64,000 nucleotides of DNA from Variovorax sp. PBL-H6 (GTDB lineage Bacteria; Pseudomonadota; Gammaproteobacteria; Burkholderiales; Burkholderiaceae_C). Where the stretch lies: positions 2,294,001 through 2,358,000 of the forward strand of contig NZ_LR594659.1 in the NCBI RefSeq assembly GCF_901827155.1, in the 5' to 3' direction. Below the pieces are notes generated by a model that ran no database searches, had not been told where the DNA came from, and was given only the letters and a program-made list of their open reading frames with translations. Of the stretch, positions 1 through 8,363 are shown piece after piece. A program made the position numbers and the translations under genes. Position 1 is the stretch's first letter. Each line of letters begins with the position of its first letter.

Positions 1-1326
1 CTTGCGCAACCGCTGGTGCGTCGCAAGCTGCGCCGGCGCGCCGTGGCCGAGCCCGGCTACGGCCACGCGGTCGAGGAGCGTTTCGGCCGGTATGACGAGG
101 CCGCGGCCGGTACCGGCTGGTGCTGGGTCCATGCGGTCTCGCTGGGCGAGGCGCGCGCCGCTGGCATCCTCATCGCCGAGCTGCGTCGCCAGTACCCGGG
201 CATCCCGATCCTGCTCACCCACGGCACCGCCACCGGGCGCGAGGAGGGCGCCAAGCTGCTGGAAGAAGGCGACCTGCAGGTCTGGCAGCCCTGGGATGCG
301 CCAGGCGCAGTGGCCAGCTTCCTGGACCATTTCCAGCCCCGTATCGGCGTGCTGATGGAAACCGAAGTCTGGCCCGAGCTCACGGCGGCCTGCGCCGAGC
401 GCGGCATTCCACTGGTCCTGGCCAACGCGCGCCTGAACGAGAACTCGCTGGCTTCCGCCGAGCGCCTCGGCTGGCTGGCGCGGCCCGCGTACTCCTCGCT
501 GGCCGCTGTGTGGGCCCAGACCGAGGCGGATTCGCACCGGCTGGTTTCACTCGGCGCCAAGGTCGCCGGCGTGTACGGCAACCTCAAGTTCGACGCCACG
601 CCCGATGCACGCCAGCTCGCGACGGCGGCCCGGTTGCGCGGCCAGCTGCCGCGGCCTGTGGTCATGCTCGCAAGCTCGCGTGACGGCGAGGAGGCGCAGC
701 TGCTGGATGTGCTCGAGCGCTTCGGCGCGTTGTCGCCGCCGCCGCCCGCGCAGGATGCGGTGCAGTCCATCGCAAGGCGGGTGCACGAGGTGCAGTGGAT
801 GATCGTGCCGCGCCACCCGCAGCGCTTCGACGAGGTCGCCGCGCTGATCGAGGCGCGGGGCTTTGCGGTGGCGCGGCGCAGTGCGGCCGGTGCACCGGCA
901 CAGTCGGAGATCTGGCTGGGCGATTCGCTCGGCGAGATGGCGCTCTACTACGGCCTGGCCGACGTGGCGCTGCTGGGTGGCAGCTTCGAAGCGCTGGGCG
1001 GCCAGAACCTGATCGAGGCGGCGGCCTGCAGCTGCCCGGTGATCATGGGGCCTTCGACCTACAACTTCGCCGAGGCCGCGGAGCTCTCGCTCGCTGCCGG
1101 CGCTTCGCTGCGGGTGAACGACATGGAGCATGCGGTCACGGCCGCGCTCAAGCTGGTCGAACAGCAGGATCGCCGCGAGGCGATGGCCGAGGCGGCGCAG
1201 GCCTTCGCCAATGCCAACCGGGGCGCCGCTCAGCGCACGGCGGCGGCGGTGCTGGCGATTGCGGAAGCCGTCTCCGAGACCGCACCCGCGGCGCTCGAGG
1301 AGCGGGCGGAGCCCAGTTTCGATTGA
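1..1326 (+). CDS. waaA: 3-deoxy-D-manno-octulosonic acid (Kdo) transferase, 5' end missing
   Basis: Transfers Kdo from CMP-Kdo onto lipid A precursor at the inner membrane, the first step of the LPS inner core. The frame is open from base 1, so the N-terminal membrane anchor (probably 15-25 residues) lies outside the window; a GTG at 16 is the first possible start inside it but is unlikely to be real. Visible family features are HAVSLGEARAA (the acceptor-side loop), METEVWPEL, LVLANARLNENS, GNLKFD, MIVPRHPQRF and the C-terminal LGGSFEALGGQNLIEAAA, which in this GT-B family binds the nucleotide sugar. Length from the edge is about 440 residues, close to the family norm of 420-430. The following gene runs in the opposite direction. 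Confidence 0.93.
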   Translation, partial: LAQPLVRRKLRRRAVAEPGYGHAVEERFGRYDEAAAGTGWCWVHAVSLGEARAAGILIAELRRQYPGIPILLTHGTATGREEGAKLLEEGDLQVWQPWDAPGAVASFLDHFQPRIGVLMETEVWPELTAACAERGIPLVLANARLNENSLASAERLGWLARPAYSSLAAVWAQTEADSHRLVSLGAKVAGVYGNLKFDATPDARQLATAARLRGQLPRPVVMLASSRDGEEAQLLDVLERFGALSPPPPAQDAVQSIARRVHEVQWMIVPRHPQRFDEVAALIEARGFAVARRSAAGAPAQSEIWLGDSLGEMALYYGLADVALLGGSFEALGGQNLIEAAACSCPVIMGPSTYNFAEAAELSLAAGASLRVNDMEHAVTAALKLVEQQDRREAMAEAAQAFANANRGAAQRTAAAVLAIAEAVSETAPAALEERAEPSFD

Positions 1327-1378
1327 CGGGCGCAGCGGGAGATCACTGAACTGGAGGATCTCCCACCGCGTGGTCGGC

Positions 1379-2110
1379 TCAGGGCGCTGCCGACACTGCG
1401 TCCGAAAGCTGGCGCAGCAGCGATGCGCCGTCGCCCTGCCAGGCGCTGCCGTGCATGCACGCCAGCGTGCGCGGCTCCTGCTGCGCGAGCCCGGCCAGCA
1501 TTGCAGCGGTTTGTGGTGCATGTGCGTAGTAGTCCATCTGGTGCCGGAATGCTTCGCTCGGCCCGAGGATGTCGGTGTCGACCACGGCCTTCTTGCCGCT
1601 GCCCGGCTGGGTGAAGAGGTCGCCGCAGAGGAAGGTGCGCGTCTGCGTGTCCATCATCAATCCGCACTCCCAGCCATGGGGCAGATGGGGCGTGTCGAAC
1701 CAGCGCATCGTATGACCGCCGAGCACGAGTTCCTCGCGATCGGCGAGCGTGCGTGGTGCGCGGTCGGCCATGTCACCGATCGACAGCATGCCGGCGAGGC
1801 TGCCGCACAGGGGCACGGCCTCTGGTGCAGCCGCCAGGAACAGGTTCAGGGCACCGCACTCGTCTGCCTCCACATGGGACAGCCCGACGTAGCGCAGGCG
1901 CTCGAGGGGCATCACGCTCGCGATCGCCTGGCTCACCATCGCAAAGAGCTGGCGCGGCCCGGAGTGGAACAAGAGCGGCTGGTCATCGACCACGAGATAC
2001 TGATTGAAGCTGAAGGGACTGCCGTCGGGCAGCGGCACGGGCGTGTTGATGCGGAAGATGCCGGCCGCGATTTCCTGCACGTTGGTGCCCGACTGTGGAT
2101 CGGTGGTCAT
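1379..2110 (-). CDS. MBL-fold metallohydrolase, flavodiiron/ODP-type diiron domain
   Basis: 243 residues forming one metallo-beta-lactamase domain of the kind found in oxygen-binding diiron (ODP) and flavodiiron proteins. The metal-ligand pattern is readable: SHVEADECG (HxExDx, where flavodiiron proteins have HxExDH, so the last His is Glu here), PHLPHGWE, FLCGDLF with the bridging Asp, and MHGSAW near the C-terminus. No flavodoxin domain follows, so it cannot be a complete NO/O2 reductase. An in-frame ATG 51 bases upstream is possible, but an AGAGGAGG ribosome site sits just before the chosen ATG at 2110. Stand-alone gene, convergent with waaA. Substrate unknown. Confidence 0.75.
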   Translation of the reverse strand: MTTDPQSGTNVQEIAAGIFRINTPVPLPDGSPFSFNQYLVVDDQPLLFHSGPRQLFAMVSQAIASVMPLERLRYVGLSHVEADECGALNLFLAAAPEAVPLCGSLAGMLSIGDMADRAPRTLADREELVLGGHTMRWFDTPHLPHGWECGLMMDTQTRTFLCGDLFTQPGSGKKAVVDTDILGPSEAFRHQMDYYAHAPQTAAMLAGLAQQEPRTLACMHGSAWQGDGASLLRQLSDAVSAAP

Positions 2111-2238
2111 GCGTGCCTCCTCTGCGTTGTGAGTGGCGACCGAATCGCCGGGGCACATCACCTTACTCCGGTGCCAGCGCCCTGTCGAATGGTCATGGCC
2201 CGGCGCGCCGCTGCGTCAGGGAAGGCGGCCGGCCCAAC

Positions 2239-5208
2239 TCAGCCGGCGATGCAGGACTTCACGGTGAACGGGGCCGGGTCGGCGCCGAAGTAGGCGTTCG
2301 TGCAGTTCACCGTGCCCGTGACAGTCCTGGTGATCCAGCGCGTATCCGCGCCGTACTTGACCACCGTGGCGCTGGACACCGTGAAGCTGCCGCCCTCGGG
2401 TGCGAGCACGGTGCCGGGTGCAGGTGCAGGTGCAGGTGCAGGTGCAGGTGCAGGAGCAGGAGCTGGCGCAGGAGCTGGTGCAGGTGCAGGAGCTGGTGCA
2501 GGAGCTGGTGCAGGCGCAGGAGCTGGCGCGGGTGCAGGTGCAGGTGCAGGAGCTGGCGCAGGCGCAGGCGCAGGAGCTGGCGCGGGTGCAGGAGCTGGCG
2601 CTGGCGCGGGCGCAGGAGCTGGCGCGGGTGCAGGAGCTGGCGCTGGCGCGGGCGCAGGAGCTGGCGCTGGCGCGGGCGCAGGAGCTGGCGCGGGCGCAGG
2701 CGCTGGCGCAGGAGCTGGTGCAGGAGCTGGCGCGGGCGCAGGAGCTGGCGCGGGTGCAGGCGCAGGCGCAGGCGCAGGCGCAGGCATCACGCATGTCTTC
2801 GCCGTGAACGGCGCTGGGTCCGTTCCGAAGAATGCGTTGGTGCAGGTTCCGGTGCCGCTCACGGTTCGTTCGGTCCAGCGCGTATCTGCGCCATAGCGAA
2901 CCAGCGTACTCGTCGGAACCGTGAAGCTATCGCCTTCCTTCGCCAGCGTCGTGTAGGCAGGCGCTGGCGCTGGCGCCGGCGCCGGTGCTGGTGCTGGTGC
3001 GGGAGCTGGCGCTGGCGCTGGCGCTGGCGCGGGTGCGGGTGCTGGTGCGGGTGCTGGTGCGGGTGCGGGTGCAGGCGTAGGCGCAACACTCGCGAAGCAC
3101 GATTTCGCAGTCATCGGCGCTGGATCGACGCCGAAGAACGCGCTGGTGCAGCTCGCGCTTCCGGAGAGGGTCTTGCTGGTCCAGCGCGTGTCCGCACCGA
3201 AGCTCACCAGGGCCGCAGTGCCCATGCTGAAGCTGCCACCCTCGTTGGCGACCAGCTTGTCGCCGGAAGCCGGCTGATTGCCAGGCACCACGCCCGCGGC
3301 TTGCGGCGTCAACACCTCGCAGGTCTTTGCCAGGCCGGGTGCCGGATTGGCACCGAAGAATTCGTTGCTGCATGCCACGGTGCCGGACACCGTCTTTTGC
3401 ACCCACCGGCTGTCCGTGCCATAGCGCACCGTGGTGGCCGCCGGCAGCGTGAAGCTCTTGCCTTGGTCGACCGCCTTGGCCCAACTGGCATCGACCTTCA
3501 TGATCTTGGCCATCGAGGGCACGCCCGCGCTGTCGATGACGAAGAGCATGTAGTAGCCGATCGGAACCGTGTTCGGGCCTTCGTTCAGCGTGATGCTCAC
3601 GCTGGAACTGCCGGCTGCCTGAGTGAAAGGCAGCTCCAGGAAGCGCTGCTCGAAGTTGGTCGAATGCGTCACCGAGCCGGTTCGGACCAGCGTGACGCGC
3701 TGGATCGTGCGGCCCGACGCCACCGTGATGCCGAAGGTCGAACCCAGGTCCACCTTGGCCGGCGCCGAGTTGATCAGCGGGCGCGCCTGCTTCTGCCCAT
3801 TGCTGTCGAAAAGGTAAGGCGGCGAATAGATCTCGGCGTTGAGGTTGACCACCGGTCCGGGCGAGCCGCCGCCCATCGAGAGCACCGTGGCATCCGGAAG
3901 GAGGATCGCCGACGAGTGATACAGGCGCGGCTTGGTGGCCGAGGCGCCGGTCGTCCAGCCGTTGGTCTTCGGGTCCCAGATCAGGGCGGGGAAGGCGGTG
4001 TCGACCATCACGTTGTCTTCCGACGAGCCGCCAGTGACCGCCACTTTGCCGTCGGCCAGCACGGTTGCGTTGCTCCAGATGCGGTTGGTGCCCGGCCCTG
4101 CGATCGGCGTGACGACTGGCGTGGGGCCGTTCACGTCCACCACCATCGCGCCGCCTTCGTCATCGACCATCATCATGCGGCCGCGGTCGAAGAGGGCCCA
4201 GGGCAGCATCCAGTCGGTGTTCCTGGGCAGCGTGCCGATGGTTTCCATCGTCTCTGCCTCGACGTCGAGGCTGTGGAGGGTGCTGCCGCTGGCGATCACG
4301 ATTTTGCCGTTCGGCGCGAGGAAGCCGCGGGGGTAGTACCAGTCGGCCGGCCAGTCGGCAATCTTGGACAGCGTCCTCCAGCCCGATCCGGGCGTGTAGA
4401 GCTCCGGTGGTCCGGCACCGGCACCGGTCTCGTCGATGCCGGCGGCAGCGAGCACGCGCCCATCGGCCAGCGGGTACAGCGAGCCGTACCAGCGCGCGTA
4501 CTGCATGGGCGTGCCGGAAGCCTTGAGCTCCAGCAGCGTCGGGTCGAACAGGTTCGTGTCGCGCACGCCGAGGTTCACCGGCGTGCCGTTGTTCAATCCG
4601 CGCGTGTCGCCGCCCGCCAGCAGGACCTGGCCGGTGGTCGGCAGCACCACCTGGGCGTTGCAGAACAGGTCGGTGTGCGTGGAATGCTGCAGCAGGTTGT
4701 GCGCGTTGGTCGCCGGGTTCCAGACGTCGTAGTAGAGCTGCGCGCCCTGATTGCCATTCGGGTCAGTGCCGTAACTCATGATCTTGCCGTCGGGCGTCAG
4801 GATGGCGTGGATCGCGTTGATCGGCCAACCGGTCGCGGAAGACCATTGGCCCAGGCTTCCAGGACCTGCCGTGGCACCCGTCTGCAGTTGGGTCTTCTTG
4901 GGTTTCGGGCCGTCGCCGCGGTCGATCGGGGCCGGCACGTCGCGCTCGCGTGCACGCTCGCGCTCTATATCCAGCAGTGTGCGAACAGCGCGCCGGATCT
5001 TCCCGGGCTTGGCCGCGGCTTCGGTACCGGCCACGCCGGTCTGGTTACCGTTGCTGCCCTCCGTCGTTGCGCTCGGTGCCACCGCCAGGCCGGAGGCTGT
5101 GCTGCCACTGCCGCCTCCGCCACATCCGGCTATCAAGGCCGCCACCGAGATTGCGATCAGGGTGAGGCGAAAGGAAGAAGAGGAGGAAGTGGAGCGCTGC
5201 AACTGCAT
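2239..5208 (-). CDS. Galactose oxidase-like copper-radical lipoprotein with Pro-Ala linkers and four C-terminal repeats
   Basis: 989-residue secreted lipoprotein: a signal peptide ends in the lipobox AALIAGC (lipidated Cys29). Residues about 110-480 form a kelch/galactose oxidase propeller and 480-575 a DUF1929-type beta-sandwich. Residues expected for the copper site and Cys-Tyr cofactor by comparison with fungal galactose oxidase are present: Cys183 (LFCNAQV), Tyr241 (ARWYG), Tyr430-His431 (PRLYHSS) and His515 (VTHSTN). It is therefore plausibly an active alcohol or aldehyde oxidase making H2O2. After residue 580 come four copies of a module of about 45 residues (SFT...YGADTRW..RTV.GT..C.NAFFG.DPAP...K.C). 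Copies 2-3 are separated by (PA)20 and copies 3-4 by a 123-residue pure Pro-Ala run. It lies alone between unrelated genes. The substrate and the ligand of the repeats are unknown. Confidence 0.85.
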   Translation of the reverse strand: MQLQRSTSSSSSFRLTLIAISVAALIAGCGGGGSGSTASGLAVAPSATTEGSNGNQTGVAGTEAAAKPGKIRRAVRTLLDIERERARERDVPAPIDRGDGPKPKKTQLQTGATAGPGSLGQWSSATGWPINAIHAILTPDGKIMSYGTDPNGNQGAQLYYDVWNPATNAHNLLQHSTHTDLFCNAQVVLPTTGQVLLAGGDTRGLNNGTPVNLGVRDTNLFDPTLLELKASGTPMQYARWYGSLYPLADGRVLAAAGIDETGAGAGPPELYTPGSGWRTLSKIADWPADWYYPRGFLAPNGKIVIASGSTLHSLDVEAETMETIGTLPRNTDWMLPWALFDRGRMMMVDDEGGAMVVDVNGPTPVVTPIAGPGTNRIWSNATVLADGKVAVTGGSSEDNVMVDTAFPALIWDPKTNGWTTGASATKPRLYHSSAILLPDATVLSMGGGSPGPVVNLNAEIYSPPYLFDSNGQKQARPLINSAPAKVDLGSTFGITVASGRTIQRVTLVRTGSVTHSTNFEQRFLELPFTQAAGSSSVSITLNEGPNTVPIGYYMLFVIDSAGVPSMAKIMKVDASWAKAVDQGKSFTLPAATTVRYGTDSRWVQKTVSGTVACSNEFFGANPAPGLAKTCEVLTPQAAGVVPGNQPASGDKLVANEGGSFSMGTAALVSFGADTRWTSKTLSGSASCTSAFFGVDPAPMTAKSCFASVAPTPAPAPAPAPAPAPAPAPAPAPAPAPAPAPAPAPAPAPAPAYTTLAKEGDSFTVPTSTLVRYGADTRWTERTVSGTGTCTNAFFGTDPAPFTAKTCVMPAPAPAPAPAPAPAPAPAPAPAPAPAPAPAPAPAPAPAPAPAPAPAPAPAPAPAPAPAPAPAPAPAPAPAPAPAPAPAPAPAPAPAPAPAPAPAPAPAPAPAPAPAPAPAPAPAPAPAPAPAPGTVLAPEGGSFTVSSATVVKYGADTRWITRTVTGTVNCTNAYFGADPAPFTVKSCIAG
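2416..2784. repeat. Hexanucleotide-type repeat encoding a 123-residue Pro-Ala run
   Basis: 369 bases made of degenerate 6-base units (GGTGCA, GGAGCT, GGCGCA and similar on the plus strand), translated on the minus strand as strictly alternating Pro and Ala. Because the unit is two codons, gain or loss of units changes linker length without breaking the frame. Imperfect units grouped in 18-36 base higher-order blocks indicate repeated slippage or recombination. Confidence 0.95.
2956..3075. repeat. Hexanucleotide-type repeat encoding (Pro-Ala)20
   Basis: 120 bases, second Pro-Ala linker of the copper-oxidase lipoprotein, between C-terminal modules 2 and 3. Its units differ in third-base use from the longer run (more GGCGCT and GGTGCG), so the two tracts have expanded separately. 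Confidence 0.95.
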
Positions 5209-5466
5209 CGTGAAAGGTTTGTGAGAAATGAATGCTTTGTAGTTATATCCTCGCTGGCCTGGCGTTTTCCCAAGACGCGGCGCTTTCCTACGCCCTTGCG
5301 GGGCCTTGCGGAAGAGAGGGATATCGCCTGCCGGGTGGGCCGAATGGATGACGGCCGAGCGGCGAAATCGCGCAGTTCCCGGTCGCGTGCGTACGCGGTT
5401 GGAACCGAGACATGGGTCCAGTTACAGACCTGTGTCATCCACTACATCACAGCCGAGAAACGCTCC

Positions 5467-5937
5467 ATGCAAACGACATCGCCCAGCGAGAACCCTGCTG
5501 CCTCGCTTTATGAGCAGGCCCTGCACGAGCTCGCAGAATTGGTCGGCCTCGAGCCCTCCGGGATTCTCAAGACCGCCAGCGTCGAAGCCGACGGGACGTG
5601 CTTCTACTTTCAAGACCATACGCAAGACGAAGCCCAGACCCTCACCCTGCTCGCGGAGATCGGCGAAATTCCCGCGAGTGCCGAACCTGAGATGCTTCGC
5701 CAGCTTCTCGAGGCCAATTCGCACCTCCCTCCGCAGTCCGGCACCTACGCGCTCATTCCGGGCACGAGTCGTGCGGCGCTGCGCATGAATGTCCAGCTCG
5801 AGGAAGGCGCTTCCAATGGCGAGCGTGTCCTCGATGTCTTGAAGGGCCACCTTGCGACATGCTCAGCCGTTCGGCACCTGGGGACACCGCCGGTGTTCGA
5901 GCCCAGAGCGGACCTGGTCGAGTCGGCCCTGGCTTGA
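5467..5937 (+). CDS. CesT-family type III secretion chaperone-like protein
   Basis: 156 acidic residues. The pattern fits the Tir-chaperone (CesT) fold: an N-terminal helix (LYEQALHELAELVGL), beta strands with TCFYFQDH and an alternating hydrophobic strand (TLTLLAEIGEIP), the hallmark LLEAN helix segment (MLRQLLEANSHL), a strand of the form YALIPGTSRAALRMNVQL, and a C-terminal amphipathic helix. In this family such small acidic dimers bind the N-terminal part of a secreted effector and keep it secretion-competent. The start is ATG 5467; the ribosome site is weak (GAGAAACG). The next gene begins 12 bases after the stop with a strong ribosome site, the usual arrangement of a chaperone with its cargo. 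Domain call from pattern reading only. Confidence 0.7.
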   Translation: MQTTSPSENPAASLYEQALHELAELVGLEPSGILKTASVEADGTCFYFQDHTQDEAQTLTLLAEIGEIPASAEPEMLRQLLEANSHLPPQSGTYALIPGTSRAALRMNVQLEEGASNGERVLDVLKGHLATCSAVRHLGTPPVFEPRADLVESALA

Positions 5938-5949
5938 GGAGGAGACATC

Positions 5950-6831
5950 ATGATTTTTCAACAGCAATCCCGGGCAGCCGGCTCAGTCCACTCCCGGTTG
6001 TCCGTCTCCGCGTCCGTATCAGTCGAGCAGACGCAGACGCGGACCGCGCATGCCGTGCATGCCGTGCATGCTGGCTTTGTATTGGGCGCACCCCTTGCGG
6101 CGGCGCACAGTCCGGGCTACAAGGCAAGCTTCGTCTGCGCTTTCGTGGCGTACAGGGAGACGGTGACGACACATGTCTCGATCCATGCCGGCTATCGCTT
6201 TTCAGCCTCGGCTCGGGCCCGGCCTCAGGCAAGAGACCCTGTTCGCGCACTGTTCGAGCGCACCCGAGAGCATCCGGCCGGTGCCATGCTCTTCGAGCAA
6301 ACGACGTACCGGGTCACGACGACTGTCTTGGTGCTGTACTTCGGCTATGCCTGCCAGCAGAGCCTGGCCGCTGGGCAACCCCGGGGCGTCGCGCCGTCCC
6401 CGATGGCGAATCAGGTGGCAGCGCGCAATCCGCCTGCCGCTCCCGCAGCGCCTTCCTTCAAACCCATGCCGCAAGTCGCCAATGTGCCTGCATCGACTCC
6501 GGTGCCCTTGTCTTCGCCGCCGGCTCTTGAGCGGCCCGTCGCAACGGCTTCGTTGACGCCAGTCGAGACATCGAAGGTCTCGGATCCCTTCGACTGGGAG
6601 AAGCGCTCGGTCGAGGAAATGAGATATCGCTACGACGTGTGGAACGCACTTGGACAGCAAAAGCCGGCGCGAGTCGAAATCACGTCGAGGGCGTCTTCGG
6701 GAGAGAGTAGAACCGTCACTCCTCGGGGGATCGACGCGAAAGGCTTGTCGTTCAGCGCCGAAGACGCAAACGGGAATCTCCAACAGATTCCGTTCAGTGA
6801 CGTGAGTCGTTTGCGCGTGCTCAGCGCGTAG
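5950..6831 (+). CDS. Protein of unknown function downstream of the CesT-like chaperone, possible secreted substrate
   Basis: 293 residues, not recognised. A strong GGAGGAG site precedes ATG 5950. The N-terminus is rich in Ser, Gln and Thr and lacks a Sec signal, as type III substrates often do. Residues about 119-138 (TVLVLYFGYACQQSLAA) are hydrophobic enough for one membrane segment. Residues 140-195 are Pro/Ala-rich and disordered, and the last 85 or so (from DPFDWEKRSVEEMRYRYDVW) look like a small folded beta-rich domain. A nine-base repeat near 6050-6070 gives AHAVHAVHAG. The C-terminal region is better coding sequence than the first 110 residues, so ATG 6286 is an alternative start. The stop overlaps that of tolC by 11 bases, tail to tail. 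Cargo role is inference from position only. Confidence 0.5.
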   Translation: MIFQQQSRAAGSVHSRLSVSASVSVEQTQTRTAHAVHAVHAGFVLGAPLAAAHSPGYKASFVCAFVAYRETVTTHVSIHAGYRFSASARARPQARDPVRALFERTREHPAGAMLFEQTTYRVTTTVLVLYFGYACQQSLAAGQPRGVAPSPMANQVAARNPPAAPAAPSFKPMPQVANVPASTPVPLSSPPALERPVATASLTPVETSKVSDPFDWEKRSVEEMRYRYDVWNALGQQKPARVEITSRASSGESRTVTPRGIDAKGLSFSAEDANGNLQQIPFSDVSRLRVLSA

Positions 6832-8341
6832 GCGGCAGGATCACCGGGGGCGGAGGGGGCGAGGGCATCGTGGGCGCCGTCGGCGCGAAAGGCGGCGTCT
6901 GCACGGGCGGCACCGGCGGGATGACGACCGGTGCGCCCGGCGGCCGGCCGGTGGCCGGCTGTGAAGCCGGCGGTTGCGGCGGCGTCGCCGTCATGTCGAC
7001 CGCAGGCCGGCCGTCGGTGGCGAGCGTGCCGTTGATGGCGCGCAGGTCGTCAGGCGTGAGCGTGCCGTTGGCCTGGCGCAGCTTCAGGTTGCCAAGCAGT
7101 ACGTTGTAGCGCGCCACGGCGAGGTCACGCTTGGTCTGGTAGAGCTGGCTCTGCGAGTTGAGCACGTCGATGTTGATGCGCACGCCCACCTGGTAGCCCA
7201 GGCGGTTGGCATCGAGCGCGCTCTGGCTGGAAGCTTCGGCGGCTTCGAGCGCCTTCACCTGGCCGGCGCCGGAGACCAGCCCCAGGTAGGCCGCGCGGGT
7301 GGCCTGGGTCACGCTGCGGCGCGTGGATTCGAGCACCGATCGCGACTGATCCTCCAGTGCCAGCGTTTCCTTGACGCGGTTCTCGATCGCGAAGCCCGCG
7401 AACAGCGGCATGCTGAAGGTGACGCCGATGGTCCCCGCATTGATGCGCGAGCGGCCGGTGGTGGTGCTGGTGCCCTGCGGATTCCTGTTGACGTTGTAGC
7501 CCAGGTTCGCATCGATGGTGGGCTTGTGCCCGGCCTGCGCCTTTTGCACCTCGAGCGATGCCACGTCGAGGCCGAGCCTGGCCTGGCGGATCGACGGATG
7601 CGCTTCTTCGGCCTGAGCCACCCACGCGTTCATGTCGGCGGGCGCCACGTCGGGCAGCTGCACCGGTGCAGCCAGGGGCACCGGCACGCTGCCGGGGCGC
7701 CCGACCAGCTGGTCGAGCGCGATCTTCTTGACCTGCAGGTCGTTCTCCGCCGCGATCTCCTGCGACACCACGAGGTCGTACCGCGCCTGCGCCTCGCGCG
7801 TATCGGTGATGGTCGAGGTCCCGACCTCGAAGTTGCGCTTGGCGGCGGCCAGCTGCTCGGCAACCGCGGCCTTCTGTGCGCGCACGAGAGCGAGGGTGTC
7901 CTGTGCCGCCAGCACGTCGAAGTAGGACTGGCTCACGCGCACCACCAGGTCCTGGTCGGCGATCGTCAGCACTGCCTGCGCGATGTCGACCTGGCGCTTG
8001 CCCTGCTCGTAGGTGGCCCAGTTTGCAGGGCGGTAGAGCGGCTGGATCGCATTGATGCCGACGCTTTGCGTATTGAAGCCGCGCGAAGCGTCGCCGGCAG
8101 GCGTTTGCACGTCCAACTCGGTGTGCGACGCGCCGGCAGACAGCCCCACGCTGGGCAGGATGCCGGCCTTTGCCTGGGCGGCGCGCGCCAGGTTGGCGTC
8201 GTACTGTGCGCGCGCGGCCTGGTAGGTCGCGTCATAGCCGCGAGCCGATTCGTACAGTTCGACGAGGCTCTGGCCGTGTGCCGGCAATGCGATCGCGGCG
8301 GCGAGGGCCGCCGTGAGGGGAAGAAGCCGGAACACGGGCAT
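6821..8341 (-). CDS. tolC: TolC-family outer-membrane efflux channel
   Basis: 506 residues with a Sec signal (cleavage after ALPAHG-Q) and the two duplicated OEP halves of the TolC family. It forms the trimeric outer-membrane duct for tripartite efflux pumps and type I secretion. Recognisable blocks include QAKAGILPSVGLSAGAS, DLVVRVSQSYFDVLAAQD, EVGTSTITDTREAQARYD and the C-half VGVRINIDVLNSQSQLYQ. An unusual tail of about 75 residues (after TLATDGR) is Pro-rich and probably disordered. Ribosome site AAGGA lies 7 bases before ATG 8341. It follows the pcm-like and rhodanese genes on the same strand, an order common in Burkholderiales. The RND operon just upstream has no outer-membrane gene of its own and could use this channel. 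Confidence 0.93.
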   Translation of the reverse strand: MPVFRLLPLTAALAAAIALPAHGQSLVELYESARGYDATYQAARAQYDANLARAAQAKAGILPSVGLSAGASHTELDVQTPAGDASRGFNTQSVGINAIQPLYRPANWATYEQGKRQVDIAQAVLTIADQDLVVRVSQSYFDVLAAQDTLALVRAQKAAVAEQLAAAKRNFEVGTSTITDTREAQARYDLVVSQEIAAENDLQVKKIALDQLVGRPGSVPVPLAAPVQLPDVAPADMNAWVAQAEEAHPSIRQARLGLDVASLEVQKAQAGHKPTIDANLGYNVNRNPQGTSTTTGRSRINAGTIGVTFSMPLFAGFAIENRVKETLALEDQSRSVLESTRRSVTQATRAAYLGLVSGAGQVKALEAAEASSQSALDANRLGYQVGVRINIDVLNSQSQLYQTKRDLAVARYNVLLGNLKLRQANGTLTPDDLRAINGTLATDGRPAVDMTATPPQPPASQPATGRPPGAPVVIPPVPPVQTPPFAPTAPTMPSPPPPPVILPPTR

Positions 8342-8363
8342 GAAAGGGTCCTTGGTCAGCAGG

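Noticed and set aside
2400..2790. Repeat array considered as a CRISPR
   Set aside because: Units are six bases without unique spacers, lie inside a coding region and have no cas genes nearby.
2300..2896. Plus-strand frame encoding a long Gly-Ala polymer
   Set aside because: Antisense image of the Pro-Ala repeat; no ribosome site or recognisable ends.
2095..5460. Very long Arg/Ser/Cys-rich open frame on the plus strand across the copper-oxidase gene
   Set aside because: It is the antisense of a clearly coding gene; its composition is that of a high-GC shadow frame. Only the part from 5467 onward is real coding sequence.
5300..5466. GGAACC near 5400 upstream of the CesT-like gene, considered as an HrpL-type box
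   Set aside because: No CCAC element at 15-17 bases downstream; the match is only the first half.
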